From assembly GCA_040901495.1 (NCBI GenBank), contig JBBDYO010000043.1, positions 1 through 26,912 on the forward strand: a DNA stretch of 26,912 nucleotides, written 5' to 3'. Under the pieces are notes generated by a model. That model saw nothing but the letters and a program-made list of their open reading frames with translations. It did not search any database and was not told the DNA's origin. Below are positions 1 to 6,405 of the stretch, piece after piece. Numbering within the stretch: position 1 is the stretch's first letter; the number at the start of each line of letters is the position of its first letter. Both the position numbers and the translations under genes were made by a program. Source of the stretch: VRUE01 sp040901495. Its GTDB lineage: Bacteria; Actinomycetota; Thermoleophilia; Solirubrobacterales; 70-9.

Positions 1-84
1 TGCCAAGTCGCTCCTTCGCCCAGTTCGCCGCCTAAGCGTGGAATCAATCATCTAGTGTCCTGAGTCGTCCAGCTTGGGTTTGGG

Positions 85-996
85 CTAGCCGGCCCTGAAG
101 GGGCCCGAGCGGGCTCGCTTCGGATCTCGGACCGAGGTCTCGGGCTCGGCGTGGATCAGCACTTCGGACCCCGGAATAGCGGCCTCTATTGAATCGCGCA
201 GCTGATGGGCCAGCTCGTGGGCTCGCTCGAGACTCGTGCCCGAGCGGTACTGGACGTGGAGGTCGATGTAGCGGCGCCGGCCGGCCCGACGGGCCCGCAG
301 CTTGTGGTAGCCCGCCACCTCGGGGGTGCGGGCGGCGGCTATCGCGGCCTCGATCCGGTCCATCTCCGGGTCGGGCAGCGCCTCGTCGATCAATACACCC
401 GAAGAGCGGCGCAGGATCCGCACCCCCGCGACGACGATCGCCGCTGCCACGACCAGCGCCGTAATCGAGTCGAAGGCGACGACCCCGGTCACCTCGACCA
501 CGGCGAGCCCCACAAGGACGCCGGCCGAGGTCAGCGCGTCGGCACGAAGGTGCGCCGCATCGCCTTCGAGGGCGGGCGATTCGTGCGCCTTCGCCTGGCG
601 CGCGAGAACCGTCGAGACCACGAGGTTGGCAACGACGGAGAACCCCATCACGGCAATGCCCACCCCCAGCGCGTCGACCTCGGCGCCGATCGCCAGCCGC
701 CGGGTCGCCTCGAAGACGATCACGCCGGCGCCGACCAGGATCAACATTCCCTCGATCGCCGCCGCGAAGCTTTCGACCTTCTGATGGCCGTAGGGGTGAT
801 CCGCATCGGCCGGTTCGTCGGCTTTGCGCACCGAGACGAAGGCGACGACCGAAGCGACGAGATCGATCAGCGAGTGGATCGCCTCGGTGAGGATCGCGAT
901 CGATCCGGTGATCGCCCCTGCGGCCAGCTTGATCGCGATCAGGATCGAGTTGGAGACGATTGAGAGCGCCGCGGCGCCGCTCTTGGTGCGGATCAT
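85..996 (-). CDS. Cation diffusion facilitator (CDF) transporter
   Basis: A 303-residue protein of usual CDF length that probably exports divalent metal ions (Zn, Fe, Mn or Co) in exchange for protons across the cytoplasmic membrane. The two metal-binding HxxxD pairs of the family are visible in membrane helices: H41/D45 in a HSLID segment and H149/D153 in HLRAD. The HPYGH loop near residue 67 is also typical. Hydrophobic segments fill roughly residues 8-205, followed by a cytoplasmic metal-sensing domain to the end with a His-containing HVQYRSG strand. Its ATG overlaps the stop codon of rdgB by 4 nt (ATGA), so it is translationally coupled as the last gene of the rph-rdgB run. Metal specificity cannot be read from the sequence. 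Confidence 0.93.
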   Translation of the reverse strand: MIRTKSGAAALSIVSNSILIAIKLAAGAITGSIAILTEAIHSLIDLVASVVAFVSVRKADEPADADHPYGHQKVESFAAAIEGMLILVGAGVIVFEATRRLAIGAEVDALGVGIAVMGFSVVANLVVSTVLARQAKAHESPALEGDAAHLRADALTSAGVLVGLAVVEVTGVVAFDSITALVVAAAIVVAGVRILRRSSGVLIDEALPDPEMDRIEAAIAAARTPEVAGYHKLRARRAGRRRYIDLHVQYRSGTSLERAHELAHQLRDSIEAAIPGSEVLIHAEPETSVRDPKRARSGPFRAG

Positions 997-1589
997 CTCG
1001 CTTCCGACTCCCCGCCAGCGCCGAGATGCTCGGCCAGCAGCCGCGCCGCGAGCCCGCGATGGCTGATCTCGTTCTTCTCCGCCTGGCTCAGCTCCGAATA
1101 CGTGCGCGTGTCGTCGGGGCCGGTTGCGTCCGGGACGAACGCCGGGTCATAGCCGAACCCCCCCTCCCCACGAGGGGCCTCGATCAGGTGGCCCTCGCAG
1201 TGCGCTTCGAAGACCCGCTCGGCGCCATCCGCTTCGACCAGGGCCAGCGCGCAGGTGTAGGCGGCGCCCCGCTCCCCGCCTGCACTCGCCACCTCATGCA
1301 AAAGCTTTTCGAGGTTCTCCTCATCGGTCGCTCCCTCGCCGCCGTAGCGGGCTGAGTGGATCCCGGGGCGACCGTCGAGCGCCGCGGCGCCGATCCCCGA
1401 GTCGTCGGCGATCGCGGCCTTCCCCGTGGCGGCGTGCGCCGTGCGCGCCTTGCCGAGCGCGATCGTGGCGTAGCTGTCGCCCTCCTCCGGCGGCAACTCC
1501 ACCCCCTCCGGCAGCGGCTCCAACTCGACCCCCGGCAGCAGTTCGCGCATCTCGCGCAGCTTGTGCTTATTTCCGGTGGCGAAGATCAA
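993..1589 (-). CDS. rdgB: XTP/dITP diphosphatase (RdgB/HAM1 family)
   Basis: A cytosolic house-cleaning enzyme of 198 residues that hydrolyses non-canonical purine triphosphates (ITP, dITP, XTP) to the monophosphate and pyrophosphate. The family signature is complete: an N-terminal FATGNKHK substrate loop, ADDSG at residues 61-65 with the metal-binding and catalytic aspartates, GRPGIHSARY, GFGYDP at 144-149 and SHRG at 176-179. It begins 10 nt after the rph stop and its end overlaps the CDF gene. The rph-rdgB pairing is very common in bacteria, which supports both assignments. Confidence 0.97.
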   Translation of the reverse strand: MIFATGNKHKLREMRELLPGVELEPLPEGVELPPEEGDSYATIALGKARTAHAATGKAAIADDSGIGAAALDGRPGIHSARYGGEGATDEENLEKLLHEVASAGGERGAAYTCALALVEADGAERVFEAHCEGHLIEAPRGEGGFGYDPAFVPDATGPDDTRTYSELSQAEKNEISHRGLAARLLAEHLGAGGESEAR

Positions 1590-1599
1590 GCCCGCTGCC

Positions 1600-2325
1600 T
1601 CAAGCTCCGGCTACCCGCTCCTGTGCCTCTCGCAACTGGGCGATCCCCGCCTCGGCAAGACCAAGCAGCTCATCGAGTGAGGCACGGGAGAGCGGCGTCC
1701 GCTCCGCCGTCGCCTGGACCTCGACAAGGCCACCGTCGCCGGTCATCACCACGTTGGCGTCGACCTCTGCGGTGGAGTCCTCGCTGTAGTCGAGGTCGCA
1801 GAGGGCCCGCCCGTCGACCATGCCGACGCTGATCGCCGCAACCGATCCGTTCAGCGGCATCTCGGTGATCTTCTTGGCGTCGAGCAGCTTCTGGAAGGCG
1901 AGGCGCAACGCGACATAGCCGCCCGTGATCGCGGCGCAGCGAGTGCCACCGTCGGCCTCGAGCACATCGCAATCGACGTAGACGCTGCGTTCGCCAAGCG
2001 CCTCGAAGTCGACCACGACCCGCAGGGAGCGACCGATCAGGCGCTGGATCTCCACCCCACGCCCGTCCTGCTTACCGCGTGAGACGTCGCGAGCCTTGCG
2101 TTCGCCGGTCGACGCCGGCAGCATCGCGTACTCGGCGGTGACCCAGCCCTTGCCGCGACCTTGCATCCACTTCGGCACCGACTCGTTGACCGATGCGGTG
2201 CAGATAACCCGCGTCCCGCCGACGGAGATCAGCGCCGAGCCGTCGGCGGTGGTGACGAACCCCGGATCGATTGTCACCGGCCGGATATCGGCCGGTGCGC
2301 GGTCATAGCTCCGCGACGCCGGCAT
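1600..2325 (-). CDS. rph: Ribonuclease PH
   Basis: A 241-residue phosphorolytic 3'-5' exoribonuclease that trims the 3' ends of tRNA precursors using inorganic phosphate; members form hexamers. Family blocks are intact: RGVEIQRLIGRSLR at about 89-102, DVLEADGGTR then AAITGGYVAL at 120-140, CDLDYSEDS at 176-184 with the metal-binding aspartates, and EVQATAE. The ATG lies 36 nt after the vapC-like stop with no clear promoter between, so read-through transcription from the toxin-antitoxin genes is possible. A GGAG lies about 13 nt upstream of the start. Confidence 0.97.
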   Translation of the reverse strand: MPASRSYDRAPADIRPVTIDPGFVTTADGSALISVGGTRVICTASVNESVPKWMQGRGKGWVTAEYAMLPASTGERKARDVSRGKQDGRGVEIQRLIGRSLRVVVDFEALGERSVYVDCDVLEADGGTRCAAITGGYVALRLAFQKLLDAKKITEMPLNGSVAAISVGMVDGRALCDLDYSEDSTAEVDANVVMTGDGGLVEVQATAERTPLSRASLDELLGLAEAGIAQLREAQERVAGA

Positions 2326-2361
2326 CAGGCTTCTCGCTCCGCGCTCATGGCCGCGAGTCTG

Positions 2362-2778
2362 TCATGTGGGGCTCGGCAACACACGCAACCCGCGCTGCAC
2401 GAAGTGGGTGTCGAAGGCAAATGCCTCGCCGCCCCCATCCCGCTCGATCAGGGCGAAGGAGGTGGCGTCGACGTAGCTCCAACCCTTGTCGCGATGGCTC
2501 TCGAGTATCTCCCAAGCCTCGTCCTCGACATCGGGCTCCAATCGCACCAGCTCGATCGCCTCGCTGGCCCGGAAGCGGCGGCCCCACTCAATCGCCTCCT
2601 CGCGCCCGACCCGGACCAGCAGTGCGGTGTAGGTCTCGGCGAAGACATAGTTAGAGGTGAACAGCGTCGCGCCGGCGTCGATCAGGCTCGACAGCGCCGC
2701 GCGAGCTTGATTGTGCTCGGCCTCCGATTCGTTGCGCAGCGCGACGAAGGCGCTTGTGTCGATGAATACCGATCTCAT
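2362..2778 (-). CDS. PIN-domain ribonuclease, VapC-like toxin
   Basis: A 138-residue single PIN domain, probably a site-specific RNase held inactive by the adjacent antitoxin. The acidic residues expected to bind Mg are present: D7 in FIDTSAF, E48 in the FAET helix, D104 in SYVDATSFAL and D123 in FAFDTHF. Length matches VapC toxins. Its ATG overlaps the stop of the upstream small ribbon-helix-helix gene by 4 nt (ATGA), the standard toxin-antitoxin arrangement. The RNA target is unknown. It lies directly before rph in the same orientation, so its transcription may continue into housekeeping genes. Confidence 0.9.
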   Translation of the reverse strand: MRSVFIDTSAFVALRNESEAEHNQARAALSSLIDAGATLFTSNYVFAETYTALLVRVGREEAIEWGRRFRASEAIELVRLEPDVEDEAWEILESHRDKGWSYVDATSFALIERDGGGEAFAFDTHFVQRGLRVLPSPT

Positions 2779-3011
2779 TTTCCGTAGATGTCACGGTCCA
2801 GCGTGGTCACGCTGGTGCCCTCACGACCTCGCCCGGGCGACTCGTCGACCAGGAAGCGGAGTAACGGGTCAGCAACGGGGTCGGAAAGACGGGCACGCTC
2901 GGCATCGATCAGCTCGCGCACCACCGCCGCGAGGCTGCCCGCCTTCCCCGCCCGCTGCCGAAGCCATCGGTACTGGCCCTCGTCGAGGTATAACTGCGTC
3001 TTGTGCTTCAT
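2775..3011 (-). CDS. Ribbon-helix-helix antitoxin, VapB-like
   Basis: A 78-residue protein beginning at the internal ATG that gives MKHKTQLYLDEGQYRWLRQ. This is the beta-strand plus helix start of CopG/RHH DNA-binding proteins, and it is followed by a basic helix and a disordered acidic tail suited to wrapping a toxin. A longer frame reaches 3137, but its extra 42 residues are unlike any antitoxin and run through the terminator-like hairpin at 3100-3125, so I prefer 3011. It overlaps the PIN toxin gene by 4 nt. It probably represses its own promoter through the inverted repeat that straddles its start codon. Confidence 0.8.
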   Translation of the reverse strand: MKHKTQLYLDEGQYRWLRQRAGKAGSLAAVVRELIDAERARLSDPVADPLLRFLVDESPGRGREGTSVTTLDRDIYGK

Positions 3012-3026
3012 GCTGGAATACAGCAT
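3010..3026. promoter_or_regulatory. Inverted repeat at the antitoxin start, candidate autoregulatory operator
   Basis: A perfect 6-bp inverted repeat, ATGCTG-GAATA-CAGCAT, covers the antitoxin start codon. RHH antitoxins usually bind short palindromes at their own promoters, so this is the natural operator candidate. That role is inferred from position. Confidence 0.5.
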
Positions 3027-3099
3027 AAGCTGCGTATCGGTCGTCATCGCCGATTGACCGGCCATTGACAGCTCCATTGCTCGCCTCACCCCCCCGGAT

Positions 3100-3125
3100 G
3101 GGGCGGCCCGAGCTCGAGCCGCCCC
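3100..3125 (-). terminator. GC-rich hairpin after the pilin gene
   Basis: GGGGCGGC and GCCGCCCC form a perfect 8-bp stem around a 10-nt loop, starting 9 nt after the pilin stop codon. No T-tract follows, as is frequent for actinobacterial intrinsic terminators. It would separate the pilin transcript from the toxin-antitoxin genes. Confidence 0.5.
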
Positions 3126-3133
3126 GTCACGGC

Positions 3134-3382
3134 TCATTTAAAGGTGACTTTGTCGACCGCCTCCTTGATCTTGTCGACGATGACCCCGGCCAGCTCCGTG
3201 CCCTGTTTGCCGTTGAAGCCTTTCATCGCGGCCACCATCCCGACCATCAGCAGCGAGACCAGCAGGATCAAGCCGACGTACTCGACCGTGCCCTGCCCTC
3301 GCTCCCCATCGGCCAAGGCACGAATCGCCTGAACCCTCCGCACGACCGCGGCATGCGCGTACCCCATCAACGCGTAGATCAT
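3134..3382 (-). CDS. Flp/type IVb-like pilin, class III signal
   Basis: An 82-residue small protein with a hydrophilic start, then GERGQGTVEYVGLILLV at residues 26-42. This is the class III prepilin pattern: Gly-rich cleavage site, glutamate (E34) near the mature N-terminus, then a roughly 20-residue hydrophobic helix. The short lysine-containing tail is typical of Flp or TadE-like subunits assembled by Tad machinery. The start is firm because AAAAGGAGG lies 6 nt upstream, the strongest Shine-Dalgarno in the window. No Tad secretion genes are nearby, so it is an orphan subunit or is assembled by machinery encoded elsewhere. A perfect TTGACA lies at 3469-3474 on this strand, but no good -10 follows it at the right spacing. 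Confidence 0.8.
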   Translation of the reverse strand: MIYALMGYAHAAVVRRVQAIRALADGERGQGTVEYVGLILLVSLLMVGMVAAMKGFNGKQGTELAGVIVDKIKEAVDKVTFK

Positions 3383-3510
3383 CGATGCCTCCTTTTCGAG
3401 TTTGAGCGCATGCTCGGCCGCCCCGCGTCACCGATCCAGACGCGGATGTGCCAACTCTCCCCGCGGGCTGTCAAAAGTCAGATACAGCCGGTTGTGGGCC
3501 TCGCGACGGA

Positions 3511-3516
3511 TACGCT
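3511..3516 (+). promoter_or_regulatory. TANNNT -10 box of a leaderless start (glycosyltransferase)
   Basis: TACGCT ends 6 nt before the GTG at 3523 and there is no Shine-Dalgarno, which fits transcription starting at the start codon itself. Inferred from the same arrangement at several other genes in the window. Confidence 0.5.
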
Positions 3517-3522
3517 CAGCGC

Positions 3523-4470
3523 GTGCGAGTGCTGGTCGTCACCAACTTCGAGCCCGACGCCTCCGCCCCGCAACGGGGGCGCTGGGTGCGGGACCAAGTC
3601 GAGGAGATCCGGCGCCGGGACATCGAGGTCGAGGTGTTCAGCTTTCCGCCCGGCAAGAGCCATTACCTCCCCGCCACCCGCCGGCTTCGTCGCCTGCTGC
3701 GCAAAGAGCGGCAGCGATTCGACCTCGTCCACGCCCACTACGGGCTTCCAGGTTGGTGCGCGCGACTCGCCGGCGCAAAGCCACTGATCGTCAGCTTCCA
3801 CGGCACCGACGTCCGCCACGGCGTCGTCGGCCCGCTCTCGCACCGCCTCGCTTGGCGGGCGGATCTCGTGGCCGCCGTCTCCCGAGCCCTCTATGAGCCC
3901 GAAGCCGACAGGCCCGGGCTGCCACGCGTCCCCGGCGCCGCGGTGCTCCCCTGCGGACCGGACCTCAGCCGCTTCCACCCGATCCCGCGCCCGGAGACAA
4001 GGCAGGCGCTTGGCCTCGACCCCGCAGGCCGCTACCTCCTCTTCCCCGCCAACCCGGCGCGAACGGAGAAGCGGGCCGACCTGGCGATGGAGCTGGCGGA
4101 GGCCTGCGACAGCGAGTTGCTGACCGGGGGATCGATCGAGCCCGACCAGATGCCCCTCTGGGTCAACGCCGCCAACGCGGTCGTGGTGACCTCCGACTAC
4201 GAGGGCTTCGGGCTCACCGCCGTCGAGGCCCTCGCTTGCGATGTCCCCGTCCTCTCGACCCCGGTGGGCATCGCTCCGTTCGCGCTCGAGGGGGTCGCCG
4301 GGGCCCTCTGCGCCCCGTTCGACCTCGCCGTTTGGAGCGAAGCCGCCCGCCCCCACCTCGAAGCGGAAGACCCCCGAGTTACGGGCGCCACGCGGGCAGC
4401 ATCGCTGTCCGCGGCGAGGATGGCCGAACGAACTATTGCCGCCTATCGCGACGTTCTCGCCCGGTCGTAA
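3523..4470 (+). CDS. GT4-family glycosyltransferase
   Basis: A 315-residue GT-B fold glycosyltransferase that transfers a sugar from an activated donor, probably to a cell-envelope glycan or glycolipid. Visible are the N-terminal Rossmann start RVLVVTNFEPD with the RG(R)W donor-loop region, HAHYG at 70-74, SFHGTDV at 91-97, PCGPDLSRFHP in the linker, and the C-terminal nucleotide-sugar motif SDYEGFGLTAVEALA with the E-x7-E pair. I chose GTG 3523 over the upstream ATG at 3448 because family proteins begin directly with this strand and a TACGCT box lies 6 nt upstream. Donor and acceptor are unknown. No other envelope genes adjoin it. Confidence 0.9.
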   Translation: MRVLVVTNFEPDASAPQRGRWVRDQVEEIRRRDIEVEVFSFPPGKSHYLPATRRLRRLLRKERQRFDLVHAHYGLPGWCARLAGAKPLIVSFHGTDVRHGVVGPLSHRLAWRADLVAAVSRALYEPEADRPGLPRVPGAAVLPCGPDLSRFHPIPRPETRQALGLDPAGRYLLFPANPARTEKRADLAMELAEACDSELLTGGSIEPDQMPLWVNAANAVVVTSDYEGFGLTAVEALACDVPVLSTPVGIAPFALEGVAGALCAPFDLAVWSEAARPHLEAEDPRVTGATRAASLSAARMAERTIAAYRDVLARS

Positions 4471-4476
4471 TAGATT
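4471..4476 (+). promoter_or_regulatory. TANNNT -10 box of a leaderless start (coiled-coil gene)
   Basis: TAGATT ends 7 nt before ATG 4484 with no Shine-Dalgarno. The box lies directly after the stop codon of the glycosyltransferase. Confidence 0.45.
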
Positions 4477-4483
4477 TGAGCGA

Positions 4484-4933
4484 ATGACCGAGGACACGGG
4501 GCATACCAGAACCCAAGGTCTGGGGGAGATCGGCGGCGAGATCGCCGACGCCGAACGCACGCTGCGAGAGGCGGCGAAATCGGCTGCCGTCGCGGAACAG
4601 CGCGCAACTGCGGAGATCAGAGCGCTCGAAGCGGACCTTGAGAAGGCGCGCCTCCACACCGCCGAAGAGCTGGAGAAGCTGCGGGCGGAGCACAGCAAGG
4701 AGCTGGGCCAAGAGCGGGACGCCAAGGAGTTGGCGATCGCTGCCGCCGAGAACCGCCTCGCCGAGATCGAGCAGCAGACCGAAGCGGCCGAGCAGCGCGT
4801 GGCCGCCGCGGAGCGCCGGGCCGCAGAGGCCGAGCAGGAGGTTGGGGACGCCAGCGCCCGCGCCCGCGAATCCGCCGCGGCCTGGCTGCGCGCGCAGATC
4901 GAGGAGATCCGGCGAGAGGCGGGGCAGCGATAG
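4484..4933 (+). CDS. Small Ala/Glu-rich coiled-coil protein, unknown function
   Basis: A 149-residue protein starting MTEDTGHTRTQ and consisting from about residue 15 to the end of an uninterrupted charged helix rich in Ala, Glu, Arg and Gln (for example EQRVAAAERRAAEAEQ). This is a long coiled coil without signal peptide or membrane segment. I do not recognise a family, and low-complexity coiled coils cannot be assigned by resemblance. It could be a scaffold or polar-growth type protein, but nothing shows this. Its TAG stop overlaps the presumed ATA start of nadB by 3 bases, so the two may be co-translated. The reading frame is upheld by its strong helical composition. Confidence 0.7.
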   Translation: MTEDTGHTRTQGLGEIGGEIADAERTLREAAKSAAVAEQRATAEIRALEADLEKARLHTAEELEKLRAEHSKELGQERDAKELAIAAAENRLAEIEQQTEAAEQRVAAAERRAAEAEQEVGDASARARESAAAWLRAQIEEIRREAGQR

Positions 4934-6375
4934 CAACAGCCGCCGAATTCGACGTCGTCGTCATCGGCGGCGGCGCGGCGGGCCTGTGGACGGCGTTACG
5001 CGCGGCCGAGCTGGGCGCCGAGGTATGTGTGGTCTCCCGCACCCCGCTCACCCAGAGCGCCAGCTTCTGGGCCCAGGGCGGCCTGGCGGCGGCGCTCGAG
5101 CCCGGCGATTCGCCCGAGCAGCACGCCGCCGACACGATTGCCGCCGGGCGCGGTCTCTGCCGCCCCTCCGCCGTCCAAGTGCTGGTCGCGGAGGCGCCGG
5201 GTGCGGTTCGGGAGCTGCGCGAGAGGGGCGTCGTCTTCGACTTGGACCCGAACGGAGAGCTCGCGCTCGGGCTGGAGGGAGGCCATACCCGGCGTCGCAT
5301 CGTCCACTCCGGCGGCAGTCAGACCGGCGCCGAGATCACTTCCAAGCTGGCCGAGATGGTCGATGCCGAGCCGCGGATCGCGGCCCGGGAGAGGGCGTCG
5401 GCGACGGCGCTGTGGAGCGACGGAGAACGCTGTTACGGGGTGCTGACCGAGGCCGAGCAGATCGCCGCACCCGCAACGGTGATGGCCACCGGCGGCGCGG
5501 CTGCCCTCTGGCGGCGAACCACCAACCCCTGGGGGGCGATCGGCGCCGGCCCGGTCCTCGCAAGCGCCGCCGGCGCCGACCTCGCCGACCTCGAGTTCTG
5601 CCAGTTCCACCCGACCGCGCTGGCGCTTCCGGGCACCCGCTTCGACGGGTTGCTGATAACAGAGGCCGTCCGCGGCGAGGGCGCCAAGCTCCTCGACGCC
5701 TCAGGCCAGCGGTTCACGGACGAGCTGGCGCCCCGCGACGCGGTCACCGCGGCGATCCTCGACCGGATGGCGGCCGACGGCACCGACAGCGTCGAGCTTG
5801 ACCTGCGCGAGCTGGATCCCGACCGCTTCCCCAACGTCTTCAAGGCGCTGGACGAGGCGGGGCTCAACCCCAGCTCACAGCCCGTTCCGGTCTCGCCGGC
5901 CGCCCATTACATGATGGGCGGCATCGCCGTCGACCTCGACGGCCGCTCCTCGCTGGCCGGGTTGTTCGCGGTGGGCGAGTGCTCATGCACCGGCCTGCAC
6001 GGCGCCAATCGCCTCGCCTCGAACTCGCTCAGCGAGTGCTTCGTGTTCGGCGGCCGCACCGCCGTCGCGGTCCAGGAGGAGAGCGTCGCCGACTCGCGAC
6101 CCCCGCTCCCAGACTGGCGCTTCGAATCGCCGACTGAAGATACTCGCGAGGCGGTCTGGCGCCTCGCTGGCCCCCTGCGGCACGCCGACCGGCTGCGTGA
6201 GCTCTGCGACAACGACTACCCGCTCGCCGCCGCGATCGCTTCCACTGCCCTGAAACGCCGCGAGTCGCACGGCGGGCACCGTCGCGTCGACTTCCCCAAC
6301 CTCGACCACGAGCTCGACGGCGTCCACCTCGTCCTCGGCCCGGACGGCAAGGTCCGCCGCGAGGAATGGCGATGA
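4930..6375 (+). CDS. nadB: L-aspartate oxidase, with apparent ATA start
   Basis: A FAD enzyme of about 481 residues that oxidises L-aspartate to iminoaspartate for quinolinate and NAD synthesis. Motifs: the FAD-binding DVVVIGGGAAGL at 8-19, TQSASFWAQGG, QFHPTAL, ITEAVRGEGAKLLDASG, HYMMGGIAVDLDGRSSL, and GECSCTGLHGANRLASNSLSECFVFG. The C-terminal helical domain (RESHGGHRRVDFP) is present but short. There is no ATG, GTG or TTG in frame between the upstream stop near 4639 and GTG 5029. A start at 5029 would delete the essential dinucleotide-binding motif. ATA 4930 lies 6 codons before FDVVVIG and forms an ATAG overlap with the preceding stop codon, mirroring the usual ATGA coupling. nadA and nadC are not adjacent. 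A sequencing error at the start codon is the main alternative. Confidence 0.9.
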   Translation: MATAAEFDVVVIGGGAAGLWTALRAAELGAEVCVVSRTPLTQSASFWAQGGLAAALEPGDSPEQHAADTIAAGRGLCRPSAVQVLVAEAPGAVRELRERGVVFDLDPNGELALGLEGGHTRRRIVHSGGSQTGAEITSKLAEMVDAEPRIAARERASATALWSDGERCYGVLTEAEQIAAPATVMATGGAAALWRRTTNPWGAIGAGPVLASAAGADLADLEFCQFHPTALALPGTRFDGLLITEAVRGEGAKLLDASGQRFTDELAPRDAVTAAILDRMAADGTDSVELDLRELDPDRFPNVFKALDEAGLNPSSQPVPVSPAAHYMMGGIAVDLDGRSSLAGLFAVGECSCTGLHGANRLASNSLSECFVFGGRTAVAVQEESVADSRPPLPDWRFESPTEDTREAVWRLAGPLRHADRLRELCDNDYPLAAAIASTALKRRESHGGHRRVDFPNLDHELDGVHLVLGPDGKVRREEWR

Positions 6376-6392
6376 GCGCGATTTATTTGTTC

Positions 6393-6398
6393 TAGCGT
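6393..6398 (+). promoter_or_regulatory. TANNNT -10 box of a leaderless start (hyuA)
   Basis: TAGCGT ends 7 nt before ATG 6406 within a locally AT-rich 20-bp stretch, with no Shine-Dalgarno. This suggests that hyuAB have their own promoter and a leaderless mRNA. Confidence 0.5.
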
Positions 6399-6405
6399 CT
6401 TACCC

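Noticed and set aside
1..84. A partial gene at the left edge of the window
   Set aside because: The 84 bases have stops in several frames and no protein-like sequence or RNA-gene fold that I can recognise.
3135..3137. Antitoxin start at 3137 giving 120 residues
   Set aside because: The first 42 residues are not antitoxin-like and would translate the hairpin after the pilin gene; the RHH fold begins at the ATG at 3011.
3469..3474. Perfect TTGACA on the minus strand upstream of the pilin as a promoter
   Set aside because: At 17-18 nt downstream the sequence is GCACAT or CACATC, a poor -10, so I do not list it as a promoter.
3478..4725. A 415-codon minus-strand frame opposite the glycosyltransferase
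   Set aside because: Shadow frame of high-GC coding DNA; no motifs, while the plus strand carries a clear GT-B protein.
5029..5031. GTG 5029 as the nadB start
   Set aside because: It would remove the GGGAAG FAD-binding motif encoded in frame just upstream.
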